Part shown: positions 44,596 through 53,930 of the stretch, in pieces
Numbering within the stretch: the stretch's first letter is position 1
Layout: the number at the start of each line of letters is the position of its first letter
Origin: Arcticibacterium luteifluviistationis
GTDB taxonomy: Bacteria > Bacteroidota > Bacteroidia > Cytophagales > Spirosomataceae
NCBI RefSeq assembly: GCF_003258705.1
Contig: NZ_CP029480.1
Coordinates: 3,348,001-3,412,000 of the forward strand
Direction of reading: 5' to 3'
DNA length: 64,000 nucleotides
Translations under genes and position numbers: made by a program
The notes under the pieces: generated by a model
What the model was told of the DNA's origin: nothing
The model's database searches: none
Seen by the model: the letters and a program-made list of their open reading frames with translations, nothing else

Positions 44596-44801
44596 TTCCT
44601 CTTTGACAACAAGGCTGCAAAGGTACAACCTTTTTTAATTAAAGGGAAATTTTGTTTAGATATTTCTATCTGACGACAGCCCTCCCCTTTCTAATCACAA
44701 TGTAGCAAACTAATACCCATGAGCCAAAAGTTTGTCGACGAACACTCAGTTATTTTTATTCTGAATTTATGCTTAATTTTCACAAAAAAACTAACCTATC
44801 T

Positions 44802-45560
44802 ATGCTTGTAGCGGATATTGGCAATACTGACATTCTTTTTGGAATATTTGAAGGCGACCAACTGAAACACACTTATCGTATTCCTTCTATAAAAGATGAA
44901 GGTACTATGTTCTTTGAATACGGGCTTCATAATTTCTTTTTGGAAAATAATATTTCACCTAACCAGTTCCAGAAAACCGTCTTAAGCAGCGTAGTACCAG
45001 AGTTAACTCATATTATTGAAGATATTTTAAACAGATTAAGTACTGCCAAAACTATTGTGGTAAAGCCGGGGATTCATCCTGAAGTTTCTGTCGATATTGA
45101 AAACCCAGATGAACTTGGTTCAGATTTATATTGCAATGCCGTTTCTGCTTTTAAAAGTTCGCAGTCTGCTTGTATTGTGGTTGATTTCGGCACCGCACTT
45201 ACTTTTACCGCTGTAAGTAATAAAGGGGAAGTATTAGGAGTAGCCATAACACCTGGTCTTAAAACTGCCGTGCATGCTCTTTTTTCTAAAACTTCACAGC
45301 TGCCTGAAGTTCCTTTAGAATTGCCGGAGAAAGCGATTGGTAGAAATACATTAAAATCGATCCAGTCTGGTGTGCTATATGGCTATGAAGGATTAGTCAG
45401 AAATTTACTGATACACTTTAAAAAGGAAATAGGCACGCCTTGTAAAGTATTTGCCACAGGTGGTTTGTCCTCTATATTAAAAGGTTTGCAATCGGAATTT
45501 GACGACGTAGATGTAAATTTGACCTTAAAAGGCTTGAAAGTAATTGGCGAAGAAGTTTAG
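44802..45560 (+). CDS. coaX: type III pantothenate kinase
   Basis: A 252-residue kinase from ATG 44802 that phosphorylates pantothenate, the first step toward coenzyme A. Motifs: DIGNTDILFGIF (phosphate loop), NPDELGSDLYCNAVSA (equivalent of the GxDR region), VVDFGTALTFTAV (second phosphate segment) and a late ATGGLSSILKGL. CoaX uses a monovalent cation and is not feedback-inhibited like type I. The reading frame extends 11 codons upstream, but this Met starts the core fold. Confidence 0.95.
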   Translation: MLVADIGNTDILFGIFEGDQLKHTYRIPSIKDEGTMFFEYGLHNFFLENNISPNQFQKTVLSSVVPELTHIIEDILNRLSTAKTIVVKPGIHPEVSVDIENPDELGSDLYCNAVSAFKSSQSACIVVDFGTALTFTAVSNKGEVLGVAITPGLKTAVHALFSKTSQLPEVPLELPEKAIGRNTLKSIQSGVLYGYEGLVRNLLIHFKKEIGTPCKVFATGGLSSILKGLQSEFDDVDVNLTLKGLKVIGEEV

Positions 45561-45695
45561 CTTGCACAGGAGCAAGAAGAATTTCAACCTTGATATTTGT
45601 CACAATTTTGGCTGCCAAAATTCCGCCAAATCAGTCGAAGATTAGTAATTCAGGACTGTTGTTTTACCGATATTATGCACAAAAGGGCATTCTAA

Positions 45696-46268
45696 TTAGC
45701 GATAAAAACCTTTCCAAGCGATGTATTCTTCCACTTCTTCTTTCACCATATATTTAATGGATCGCCCATTTTTAATACAGTTTCTGATAAAAGTAGCCGA
45801 AATATCTAGAAGCGGAGCTGCCACAAAAAACACAGAAGGGTGGTCTTTGAAATTATGCGGTGCCGTATTAGGCCTTTCGTAAACGTAGAGTTTATAATAC
45901 GCTAAAATCTTATCGTAATTTTTCCATTTTTCAAATTGCACCAAATTATCCTCTCCCATGATGAGTACAAATTCATGCTGCGGATATTTTTCGGCCAAAA
46001 TGGTGAGTGTATCAATAGTATAACTCGGCTTGGGTAAATTAAACTCAATATCGGTCACCCTAAGTTTAGGATTATCGGCAATGGCTTTCTCTACCATAGT
46101 GAGCCTATCAAACTCATGAAGTAGTCCTTTGTTCTTTTTAAAAGGATTTTGCGGAGAGACTATGTACCAAACCTCACCCAAATCAGTATGGGTGGCCATG
46201 GTATTACCTATAATCAAATGCCCCAAATGAATAGGATTAAAAGAACCGAAAAACAAACCTATTTTCAT
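45696..46268 (-). CDS. nadD: nicotinate-nucleotide adenylyltransferase
   Basis: A 190-residue nucleotidyltransferase that makes NaAD from nicotinate mononucleotide and ATP. Motifs are GSFNPIHLGHL with the HxGH signature and SATFIRNCI (ISxTxxR type). WYIVSPQNPFK and FVLIMGEDNL add support. Length is normal. The gmk stop is two bases upstream of its start, so the two form an operon. Confidence 0.96.
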   Translation of the reverse strand: MKIGLFFGSFNPIHLGHLIIGNTMATHTDLGEVWYIVSPQNPFKKNKGLLHEFDRLTMVEKAIADNPKLRVTDIEFNLPKPSYTIDTLTILAEKYPQHEFVLIMGEDNLVQFEKWKNYDKILAYYKLYVYERPNTAPHNFKDHPSVFFVAAPLLDISATFIRNCIKNGRSIKYMVKEEVEEYIAWKGFYR

Positions 46269-46270
46269 TC

Positions 46271-46870
46271 TTAAACTCTTAATGGTTGTTCGTCCAGCAC
46301 TAAATCACCACTTTTAAAATCGGCGTAAAGTTTTTCTGCTTTCTTTTGAGAAGACTCTAAGTCATCATTGAGTAGTACTACATCAAATTTGTCTTGAAAT
46401 GTCATTTCGAATTTGACCTTGTATAACCTTTTTGACAGGCTCTCCTCACTTTCGGTACCTCTTTGACGAAGTCTTTGTTCCAAAACTTCTTGCGAAGGCA
46501 CTTTTACAAAAATAGCAAGGGCCTTATCTCCAAAATACTTTTTGAGCTGTAAGCCTCCTTTTACATCTACATCAAAGATTACATTTTTGCCTTCAGCCCA
46601 GAGTCTTTGAATTTCTGTTTCAAGGGTGCCATAATAGCCGCCAGGGTAAACTTCCTCCCACTCCACAAATTTATCAGCTTCAATGCTGGTTCTAAATTCA
46701 TCAATAGTCAGGAAATAGTAATCTTGTCCGTGCACTTCATTTCTTCCTCTTTTGTCTCTAGTACAGGCCGAAATAGAAAACCCAAGGTCTTTATTAGTGG
46801 AGATTAAGTGTTTCACAAGAGTGGTTTTTCCAGAACCAGAAGGTGCACAGAATATGATGGCTTTGCCCAT
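46271..46870 (-). CDS. gmk: guanylate kinase
   Basis: A 199-residue enzyme that phosphorylates GMP to GDP. P-loop [11 protein letters not shown] (residues 9-19), GMP-binding segment [20 protein letters not shown], and DVDVKGG in the core. Length is normal. It is directly upstream of nadD with a two-base gap. Confidence 0.97.
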   Translation of the reverse strand: MGKAIIFCAPSGSGKTTLVKHLISTNKDLGFSISACTRDKRGRNEVHGQDYYFLTIDEFRTSIEADKFVEWEEVYPGGYYGTLETEIQRLWAEGKNVIFDVDVKGGLQLKKYFGDKALAIFVKVPSQEVLEQRLRQRGTESEESLSKRLYKVKFEMTFQDKFDVVLLNDDLESSQKKAEKLYADFKSGDLVLDEQPLRV

Positions 46871-46901
46871 TGAAATATTTTTGGTTGCACAAAAATAAAA
46901 A

Positions 46902-46927
46902 ATCCACTGAAAATCATTCCAGTGGAT
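46902..46927 (-). terminator. rho-independent terminator after the anti-sigma gene
   Basis: ATCCACTG and CAGTGGAT pair; on the minus strand TTTTTTATTTTT follows. It lies 24 bases past the anti-sigma stop and ends before gmk. Confidence 0.85.
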
Positions 46928-46950
46928 GCCGTTATACTTAAAAAACTATT

Positions 46951-47268
46951 TTAAAAAACAGTTTGAATAACCTTTAGTTGAAGTATTGCGATTGCTATTA
47001 TAATAGTAGCAAAACCTAACTTCTCTCTGATGGATGAAACTGTTGCTTTTGGACAACATTTCTTCTCCAACTTCACGCTTAGTGCGTCTTTAATACTCTT
47101 CTGGAGTTCATGGCCTTCAATACAAGGCAAACATGTATCCATTTCGTTTTTGAAGTGCTCCATTTCTTCCTTAGAAGCTGAACCATCTAATACTGCCTGA
47201 ATCATTTCCATGCATTTATCATGGTTTTGGCAATTATGCTTTACTTCAGAAATTTTTCCCTCACTCAT
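46951..47268 (-). CDS. putative anti-sigma factor, Cys-rich with C-terminal membrane helix
   Basis: A 105-residue protein. It has a Cys/His-rich part (NCQNHDKCMEMIQAVLDG, then C-x2-C in DTCLPCIEG, then KKCCP) that resembles the zinc-binding anti-sigma (ZAS) domain of Bacteroidota, followed by one hydrophobic helix at the C-terminus. It lies 43 bp after the ECF sigma gene on the same strand, the usual sigma/anti-sigma order. Redox or zinc sensing by the Cys cluster is plausible but not shown. Confidence 0.75.
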   Translation of the reverse strand: MSEGKISEVKHNCQNHDKCMEMIQAVLDGSASKEEMEHFKNEMDTCLPCIEGHELQKSIKDALSVKLEKKCCPKATVSSIREKLGFATIIIAIAILQLKVIQTVF

Positions 47269-47311
47269 CTCGAAACTTTGATTTTATAAAACTTTTTAGT
47301 CAATGGAATAA

Positions 47312-47914
47312 TTAGCGTAACTCCTTATATCCCATGCTTGTAGCGTAAGAACGCAATTTCTCTTTCAATAAGTTCCGAGCTCTGTGTAATCTAGATCTTA
47401 CAGTTCCTATTGGAATGTCTAAAATCTTAGCCATTTCTTCATACGTAAAACCTTCTATATCACATAAAATAATGACTGTTCTGAAATCGACCGGTAGGCC
47501 GTTTAAGGACATAGCTACCTCATCACCAATAAGATCATGAACCATTTCGGTTCTTAAATCTACCGTTCCGTTATACTGAGGTTCGTCTGCAGAGTTATAT
47601 ACAGACTCTACTTCTTGATAATCTACCTTGGCCGGTTCTTTACTCTTTTTTCTATAATCATTTATAAAAGAGTTTTTTAATATCCTAAAAAGCCATGCTT
47701 TGGCATTAGTCCCTTTCTGAAAGGAATTAATAAACCTAAATGCTTTTAAATAAGTATCCTGAACCAAGTCGTTTGCTCCGTCTTCGTCGTTTGTTAAGCG
47801 AAAGGCGAAATTATACATGGAATCTATGTGTGGCATAAATTCACTGTCAAACACTTTATATTTTTCGGTTTCGGAGTACCGTGGTTTCTTATCTACAATT
47901 TCTTCTTCTTCCAT
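47312..47914 (-). CDS. ECF-type RNA polymerase sigma factor
   Basis: A 200-residue sigma factor with region 2 (AFRLTNDEDGANDLVQDTYLKAFRF, then KAWLFRILKNSFINDYRK) and region 4 (LNGLPVDFRTVIILCDIEGFTYEEMAKILDIPIGTVRSRLHRAR) joined by a short linker. The helix-turn-helix in region 4 binds the -35 element of target promoters. An acidic N-terminal extension of about 20 residues is unusual but short. The downstream Cys-rich gene is its probable anti-sigma factor. Targets are unknown. Confidence 0.94.
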   Translation of the reverse strand: MEEEEIVDKKPRYSETEKYKVFDSEFMPHIDSMYNFAFRLTNDEDGANDLVQDTYLKAFRFINSFQKGTNAKAWLFRILKNSFINDYRKKSKEPAKVDYQEVESVYNSADEPQYNGTVDLRTEMVHDLIGDEVAMSLNGLPVDFRTVIILCDIEGFTYEEMAKILDIPIGTVRSRLHRARNLLKEKLRSYATSMGYKELR

Positions 47915-48063
47915 AATTTCACAAAATTTGCCCTATTCAAAAATACGATTCTTTCACAAGAAAAGATCCCGCAAGCCTTTTCAAACTAAATATTATTTAA
48001 AAGGCTTTTATAATTGACAAAAGGATGCCAGCTTAGTTGCTTAAACAACAAAAACAATACCTT

Positions 48064-48594
48064 ATGACGCAGAAATGGTCAGATATGCCAGAATTACCAG
48101 AATTCTATGATAGATATATCAAAAAAGTGGACGATTTGCCATTAAACGAGGCCTTTGAACAGAATAGGCCACATGACATAATGGCTGATATAGATAAGTT
48201 AAAAGCTTTAGAACATAAGGTGTATGCTCCTGAAAAGTGGACAGTCAAGGATATCATACAGCACATTATGGATACTGAAAGAATTATGGCCTATAGAGCT
48301 TTACGATTTGCCAGAAATGACGAAACCGTTTTGTCAGGTTTTGAGGAAGACGATTTTGCAAAAAATGCCCTAGCTACAGCTAGAACTATCGACGACCTTA
48401 TGGAAGAATGGGAAATTCTTAGAATGTCTACCGAGTTTCTTTTCAAATCTTTCAATGATGAAATGCTTTCAAGAAAAGGAACAGCATCTGGCAATCAAGT
48501 GAGCGTTTTGGCTTTAGGTTTCGTAATTTTGGGGCATCCTATTCATCATTATCAAGTATTACAGGATAGGTATTTCCCATTGCTAGAAGCATAA
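48064..48594 (+). CDS. DinB-like four-helix protein
   Basis: A 176-residue protein of the DinB/YfiT superfamily. The helix bundle carries the three metal-binding His positions: the first in IIQHIMDTERI, the others in ILGHPIHHYQVL. The family includes thiol-dependent S-transferases and detoxifying enzymes; the partner thiol cannot be read from the sequence. The frame runs nine codons upstream to a TTG, but the ATG at 48064 is the better start. Downstream, rluF begins after 13 bases. Confidence 0.85.
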   Translation: MTQKWSDMPELPEFYDRYIKKVDDLPLNEAFEQNRPHDIMADIDKLKALEHKVYAPEKWTVKDIIQHIMDTERIMAYRALRFARNDETVLSGFEEDDFAKNALATARTIDDLMEEWEILRMSTEFLFKSFNDEMLSRKGTASGNQVSVLALGFVILGHPIHHYQVLQDRYFPLLEA

Positions 48595-48607
48595 ATTCTT
48601 ATAAGAA

Positions 48608-49330
48608 GTGTCATTAACTAGAATAAATAAATTTTTAAGTGAGGCTGGCTACTGCTCTAGAAGAGCAGCCGACAAACTCATTGAAGAAGGACGTGTAACC
48701 ATAAATGGCGTGGTGCCGGAAATGGGCACCAAAATAAGCCCAGAGGATGAAGTGGCCGTAGACGGAAAATCTATTAATAGACCAAAGGAAGATAACATCT
48801 ACATTGCTCTTAATAAACCTGTGGGCATAGTTTGTACCACAGATGTGGGGGTAGAAAAAGACAATATCATTGATTTTGTCAATCATCCTAAACGTATTTT
48901 CCCTATCGGCAGATTAGACAAAGCCAGCGAAGGTTTGATTTTACTGACCAATGATGGAGACATGGTAAATAAGATTTTGCGTTCCAGAAACAACCATGGA
49001 AAAGAATATATAGTGAGTGTCAACAAGCCTGTTACTAATAATTTTATTCAACGAATGGCAATGGGTGTACCCATATTAGAGACCATCACCAAGAAGTGTT
49101 TTGTGGAGCAAACGGGGAAGTATGATTTCAGAATTATTTTGACACAGGGGCTCAATAGACAGATTAGAAGAATGTGCGAGCACCTTGACTATAGGGTAAT
49201 CACCCTGAAGAGAGTAAGAATTATGAACATTAAATTAGACTTGCCCGTAGGAAAATGGAGAAATCTTACCAATTCAGAATTGACAGAAATTAAAGAGTTG
49301 GTGGCAGATTCGGCGAAGACTTTTGATTGA
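48608..49330 (+). CDS. rluF: 23S rRNA pseudouridine synthase of the RluF type
   Basis: A 240-residue enzyme from GTG 48608. An N-terminal S4-like RNA-binding domain (INKFLSEAGYCSRRAADKLIEEGRVTING) precedes the RsuA/RluB/E/F catalytic core with the conserved Asp in GRLDKASEGLILLTNDGD and the RQIRRMCEHL signature. The close match is to RluF, which converts U2604 in 23S rRNA. No upstream ATG in frame gives a better start. It follows the DinB gene at 13 bases. Confidence 0.88.
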   Translation: MSLTRINKFLSEAGYCSRRAADKLIEEGRVTINGVVPEMGTKISPEDEVAVDGKSINRPKEDNIYIALNKPVGIVCTTDVGVEKDNIIDFVNHPKRIFPIGRLDKASEGLILLTNDGDMVNKILRSRNNHGKEYIVSVNKPVTNNFIQRMAMGVPILETITKKCFVEQTGKYDFRIILTQGLNRQIRRMCEHLDYRVITLKRVRIMNIKLDLPVGKWRNLTNSELTEIKELVADSAKTFD

Positions 49331-49359
49331 TTGTTTTTGTTGTGTTTTTATCTACGGGA

Positions 49360-49600
49360 ATTTACCGAAATATCGCCCCTAAGGGGCTTTATTTGTAGGT
49401 AAGCTCTTATTTTTTTCTACCAATGTATCGTCCCTAAGGGACATCTTCGATTTTATTTCTTTGATATAGACATGTCGCCCCGATGGGGCTTTGAATACTC
49501 ATTCATTTATTTTCTACCGATGTTTCGTCCCTATGGGACTTTTTTTTGACCTCGATATCATTTATTTGCTACCGAGGTATCGCCCTTCTGGGACTTTTTA
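49360..49600 (-). repeat. second GTCCC-N3-GGGAC palindromic array, opposite orientation
   Basis: Five units with palindrome centres near 49380, 49438, 49482, 49532 and 49585. A unit is TTCTACCGATGTATCGTCCC, three bases, GGGACTTTT or a variant; reversed it matches the array at 35561. Centre-to-centre spacing is about 44-58 bp. It fills most of the gap (49331-49629) between rluF and the convergent MFS gene, so it could also end transcription from both sides. No longer ORF is present. Confidence 0.8.
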
Positions 49601-49629
49601 AGATACATCAATTAAAGACCTTCGAATTA

Positions 49630-50934
49630 TCAATCATAAATATGCTTTGATGGAATTCTCATTAGCAGTAGGAAACCTATCACGAAAAGCACTAAAATTA
49701 ACAGCACCGAGTTTCGCATATCACCTGTTTGCTGAATGATGAAACCAAAGAAAAATGTTCCGATAGCTGTAGCCGAACGCTCCACCACATCATATAAACT
49801 AAAATAGGAAGCTACATCTTTAGTGCCTTCTGGAATTAGCTTGGCATACGTAGACCTAGAAAGCGACTGCACGCCTCCCATTACCAAACCTACCACAGAG
49901 GCTATCACATAAAACTGCTCTGCTGTAGTACATAAGTATGCTGCCAAAGGCACGGTAGCCCAAACAGCCACAATAATTCTTAAAGCAATGGTATTTCCAT
50001 ATTTTCTAGATAAAAATGAAGCCAAGTAAGAGCCTGGAATAGCTACCAACTGAATTAAGAGAATGGTTATAATTAATCCTTGTGTAGGAATATTGAGCTC
50101 TTTATCGGCAAATAAGGCCGCCACATAAATGACCGTCATTACTCCCATGTCATACACAAAGAGGGCTGCTAAAAATCTTTTGATTAGCTTTTTAGTTTGC
50201 ATCTCTTTATAAACCTTCTTCAGTTCTAAGAAGCCTTTCTTAATCCATTGTATTTGAAAAGGCTTGCTCTGGTCTTTAGGCAAATAGTAAAATGGAATCT
50301 GAGCAAAAACTGCCCACCAAATACCTACGGTAATAAATGCAATTCTAGAGGTATAACCAGAATCTGAATCTGCCTGTGTAAGTCCGAATAATTCAGGCTT
50401 CATAATCATGGCTAGATTAGTAATTAGCAACAATACAGAACCCACATAACCATAAGCGAAACCCGTGGCAGAGGTTTTGTCAAACCTATCTTCCGTAACA
50501 ATATCTGGCAAAAAGGAATTATAAAACACCACAGAACCTCCCCATCCTACTAAGGATAAGCCAAAAGCTATAACCGCCGCCGTAATGTTATCTTTGGTGA
50601 AAAAGAAAAAGTACATGCAACTGGCCGCTCCTAAATAGCAGAAAAACTTCATAAAGAACTTCCTGCGACCACTATAATCTGCAATTCCAGTTAAAATTGG
50701 ACTCAAAATAACCAGCGAAAGCGTAGCTAAAGAAAGTGTGTAGGAGTACAAGACATCATTATTAAGTTCAAAACCTAAAAAGTTGATAACATCTCCTCCG
50801 TCTGCATTTACGGCTGTGGCATGAAAATAAATAGGAAAAATAACGGAAGTAATGACCAGATTATGAACAGAATTGGCCCAGTCGTACATACACCATGCAC
50901 GAATTACTTTCTTTTGATTTTTTATAAAATCCAT
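49630..50934 (-). CDS. UMF1-family MFS transporter (Atg22-like)
   Basis: A 434-residue integral membrane protein with about 12 hydrophobic helices. The start RAWCMYDWANSVHNLVITSVIFPIYF is the hallmark of UMF1/Vacuole-effluxer-like transporters, and the signature GGVQSLSRSTYAKLIPEGTK is present near residue 350. The substrate is unknown; the yeast relative exports amino acids from the vacuole. Alone on its strand. Confidence 0.9.
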   Translation of the reverse strand: MDFIKNQKKVIRAWCMYDWANSVHNLVITSVIFPIYFHATAVNADGGDVINFLGFELNNDVLYSYTLSLATLSLVILSPILTGIADYSGRRKFFMKFFCYLGAASCMYFFFFTKDNITAAVIAFGLSLVGWGGSVVFYNSFLPDIVTEDRFDKTSATGFAYGYVGSVLLLITNLAMIMKPELFGLTQADSDSGYTSRIAFITVGIWWAVFAQIPFYYLPKDQSKPFQIQWIKKGFLELKKVYKEMQTKKLIKRFLAALFVYDMGVMTVIYVAALFADKELNIPTQGLIITILLIQLVAIPGSYLASFLSRKYGNTIALRIIVAVWATVPLAAYLCTTAEQFYVIASVVGLVMGGVQSLSRSTYAKLIPEGTKDVASYFSLYDVVERSATAIGTFFFGFIIQQTGDMRNSVLLILVLFVIGFLLLMRIPSKHIYD

Positions 50935-51218
50935 ATAGGGAATACAGTCTTATGGTTTGAAAAGGGATGGCAAGATAGGTCAATTGATTTAAAATTGACC
51001 TAAAACTACATTAAGACAATTATTCAGGTCTGAAAAAAGCATTTCCCATTTGTTTAAAGGGACTCCGAAGGAGTAAATCTCATAGTCTACAAAAAAACAC
51101 ATATTCCAAAATAATATTTGCTTTATTTTATTATTTACAAACTTTTAATGATTACTTCGCCCAATTCGCATATTTAAATGAATTTATCTATATCTTTTCC
51201 ATTCATTCAATTTATAAC

Positions 51219-52565
51219 ATGGGGCTAAAAACAAAACAAAATTCTTCTAGAAAACTAGGAGCATTTGCCATTTGGGCAATTGGGGTAGGTTTGGTAATTT
51301 CTGGCGAATCTTTCGGATGGAATATAGGATGGGGCATTACGGGTCCTAAACTGTTCTTTATACCTGTGGCATTAACTGCCATTATGTATTATGCATTAAT
51401 TCAAGGACTCATAGAGCTGGCCTGCGTATATCCAGAAGCGGAGGGACCGCATACCTATGTTAAAAATGCCTTTGGAAAACCACTCGGAAACTTCATTGCC
51501 CTTGCCATCCTTTTTGAATTCTTATTTGCCACACCCGCAGTGGCCAGTTCTCTGGGCGAATACATTGGCTTTTTGAACGATGATTTAGAATCCGTGAACT
51601 GGGTTGCTACCCTATTTATAGGTCTATTTTGCATTGTTAACCTTTTCGACCTCAGCATAAGCATCCTTTTCACCATAGCACTTACCATCTTGGCCATAGT
51701 GGAACTCATGATTTATGAAAGCTCGGTCTTGACAGCGTTTAAAGTCTCCAATTTTGTTGATAACCAATTTGGTGAATTTAGTTTTGATGCCATTATTAGG
51801 GCCATGCCTTTTGCTATCTGGCTGTTATTAGCCATTGAAGGAATATCCTTAATGACTAATAATATTAAAAGAGAGGGTTTTAGAAAACATTTGACTAGAG
51901 GTTATAATGCCGCCTACTTTACTTTAATTATTCTTGCTGTTTCCGTATTGCTTTTGGCAGGCGGTGGCATGGCATGGACGGCAGAAACTTGGTCTGTTAT
52001 CAGTCAAGACAATCACCCAATGCCCGCTTCTTTGGCATTGATCTTATCTAAAGACAATGCCATTGTTCAGATTTTCACTTTCATTGGCCTATTCGGCTTA
52101 ATAGCCTCGCTTCAAGGCGTTGCTTTAGCGGCTACCACGCAGTTTGAATTCTTCCTAAACTTTAAAGGTTTGAAACCCAAAGCAAAAAGAGCATTAGCTT
52201 CTTGTTTGGTCTTTATCATTAGCACTTTTGCCATTTGGGGTAGCCATACCTCATTTTTGATAGAGCTCTCTGTTTTTGGGGCAGTTTGTATGTATTTTGG
52301 CGTTAGTGTAGCCTTGCTTAAAACAAGAAAAAGCAAAGACCAAGAAGGTTTGGAAGGCTTATCAAGCGACCCTGTTTTAAACTTTAAGCATTCCGATTTC
52401 AAAAGTTCTAAATCTAGCTTTTTCGCTATTCTGGCTGCTTCCGTTTCTTTATTTTGTATAGCGTCATTAAGTTATCTTCAACCCATTGCATTCGCATCTT
52501 TCTTAGGTTTGGGTGTTATTTACATTGGTGTTATGTATCTTAGAAAGTCAAAAAAAGCCTCTTAA
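51219..52565 (+). CDS. eat: ethanolamine permease, APC superfamily
   Basis: A 448-residue transporter with about 12 hydrophobic helices. The first helix LGAFAIWAIGVGLVISGESFGWNIGWG and the next FIPVALTAIMYYALIQGLIELACVYPEAEGPHTYV fit the Eat-type amino acid-polyamine-organocation (APC) subfamily. It brings ethanolamine in for the EutBC ammonia-lyase encoded directly downstream (eutB starts 2 bases after its stop). Specificity is inferred from this linkage. Confidence 0.88.
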   Translation: MGLKTKQNSSRKLGAFAIWAIGVGLVISGESFGWNIGWGITGPKLFFIPVALTAIMYYALIQGLIELACVYPEAEGPHTYVKNAFGKPLGNFIALAILFEFLFATPAVASSLGEYIGFLNDDLESVNWVATLFIGLFCIVNLFDLSISILFTIALTILAIVELMIYESSVLTAFKVSNFVDNQFGEFSFDAIIRAMPFAIWLLLAIEGISLMTNNIKREGFRKHLTRGYNAAYFTLIILAVSVLLLAGGGMAWTAETWSVISQDNHPMPASLALILSKDNAIVQIFTFIGLFGLIASLQGVALAATTQFEFFLNFKGLKPKAKRALASCLVFIISTFAIWGSHTSFLIELSVFGAVCMYFGVSVALLKTRKSKDQEGLEGLSSDPVLNFKHSDFKSSKSSFFAILAASVSLFCIASLSYLQPIAFASFLGLGVIYIGVMYLRKSKKAS

Positions 52566-52567
52566 TC

Positions 52568-53929
52568 ATGAGCTTTAAGTTTTCGATTGGTCATATCACC
52601 TATGCGTTCTCAGATTTAAAGGAATTGATGGCAAAAGCCACCCCTTTTAGAACTGGCGATGCCTTGGCAGGCCTTGCTGCCGAAAGCAATCAAGAAAGAG
52701 TGGCAGCACAGTTCATATTGGCAGACCTGCCTTTAAAAACCTTTCTAAACCAAGTTCTCATTCCTTACGAAAAAGATGAAGTAACAAGACTCATTTTAGA
52801 TGAGCATGATCTAACCGCATTCACACCTATTTCTCATTTCACCGTGGGGCAACTGAGAGATTGGCTACTTACCAATGAAGTAGACAATGCCGTTATAAAA
52901 AGCATAGGAGCCGGTTTAACCCCAGAAATGGTAGCCGCCGTTTCAAAATTGATGCGTAATCAGGATTTGATAGCTGTGGCTCAAAAATGTGAAAACATCA
53001 GCAAATTCAGAAGCACAGTGGGTTTAAAAGGAAGGCTTTCTGTAAGGCTACAACCTAACAACCCCACTGATAATGCGAAAGGAATTGCTGCCAGCATTCT
53101 GGATGGCTTAATGTATGGCTGTGGCGATGCTGTCATAGGCATAAATCCCGCTACCGATAGCCCAGAAAGCACATCAAACCTCCTCAACATGTTGGAGGAA
53201 ATCAGGCTCAAATTTGAGATTCCTACGCAAAGCTGCATTCTATCCCACGTCACTACCACCTTAGAAATTTTAAATAAAGCTCCTGTAGATTTGACTTTCC
53301 AGTCCATTGCAGGTACCGAAAAAGCAAATACTTCTTTCGGTATTAATCTATCTATTTTAAAAGAAGCTTATGAAGCTACAAAAGCCTTAAATAGAGGCGA
53401 GCAAGTCATGTACTTTGAAACGGGTCAGGGTTCGGCCTTATCGGCCAATGCTCATCATGGTGTAGACCAGCAAACCTGCGAAGCAAGAGCTTATGCGGTG
53501 GCACGAAAGTTTGACCCATTTCTGGTCAATTCTGTGGTAGGATTTATTGGTCCAGAATATTTATACGATGGCAAACAAATTATAAGAGCAGCATTGGAAG
53601 ACCATTTTTGTGGCAAAATACTAGGCTTACCTATGGGCATGGATGTGTGCTACACCAACCATGCTGAAGCAGACCAAGACGATATGGACAACCTCATGAC
53701 ACTCTTGGGTGTGGCAGGCGTAAACTTTATAATGGGTGTACCCGGAGCAGATGATATTATGCTCAACTACCAGTCTACCTCCTTTCACGATGCTTTTTAT
53801 CTGCGGAAAGTTTTGAACAAAAAGCCTGCACCAGAATTTGAAGCTTGGTTGCTAAAAATGGGCATAACAGACAAGCAAGGAAAAAGGCTAGAAATAAGCA
53901 AAACGCATCACCTTTTAAATAGCTTCTGA
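52568..53929 (+). CDS. eutB: ethanolamine ammonia-lyase large subunit
   Basis: A 453-residue alpha subunit of the coenzyme-B12-dependent lyase that converts ethanolamine to acetaldehyde and ammonia. Matching segments are FSIGHITYAFSDLKELMAKATPFRTGDALAG at the N-terminus, RLQPNNPTDNAKGIAASILDGLMYGCGDAVIGINPATDSPE in the barrel and YTNHAEADQDDMDNLM near the end. Length is normal. It follows the permease and is followed by eutC after one base. Confidence 0.98.
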   Translation: MSFKFSIGHITYAFSDLKELMAKATPFRTGDALAGLAAESNQERVAAQFILADLPLKTFLNQVLIPYEKDEVTRLILDEHDLTAFTPISHFTVGQLRDWLLTNEVDNAVIKSIGAGLTPEMVAAVSKLMRNQDLIAVAQKCENISKFRSTVGLKGRLSVRLQPNNPTDNAKGIAASILDGLMYGCGDAVIGINPATDSPESTSNLLNMLEEIRLKFEIPTQSCILSHVTTTLEILNKAPVDLTFQSIAGTEKANTSFGINLSILKEAYEATKALNRGEQVMYFETGQGSALSANAHHGVDQQTCEARAYAVARKFDPFLVNSVVGFIGPEYLYDGKQIIRAALEDHFCGKILGLPMGMDVCYTNHAEADQDDMDNLMTLLGVAGVNFIMGVPGADDIMLNYQSTSFHDAFYLRKVLNKKPAPEFEAWLLKMGITDKQGKRLEISKTHHLLNSF

Positions 53930-53930
53930 T

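Noticed and set aside
49360-49600. CRISPR array
   Set aside because: Same reason; units vary in stem bases and the spacing varies from about 44 to 58 bp.
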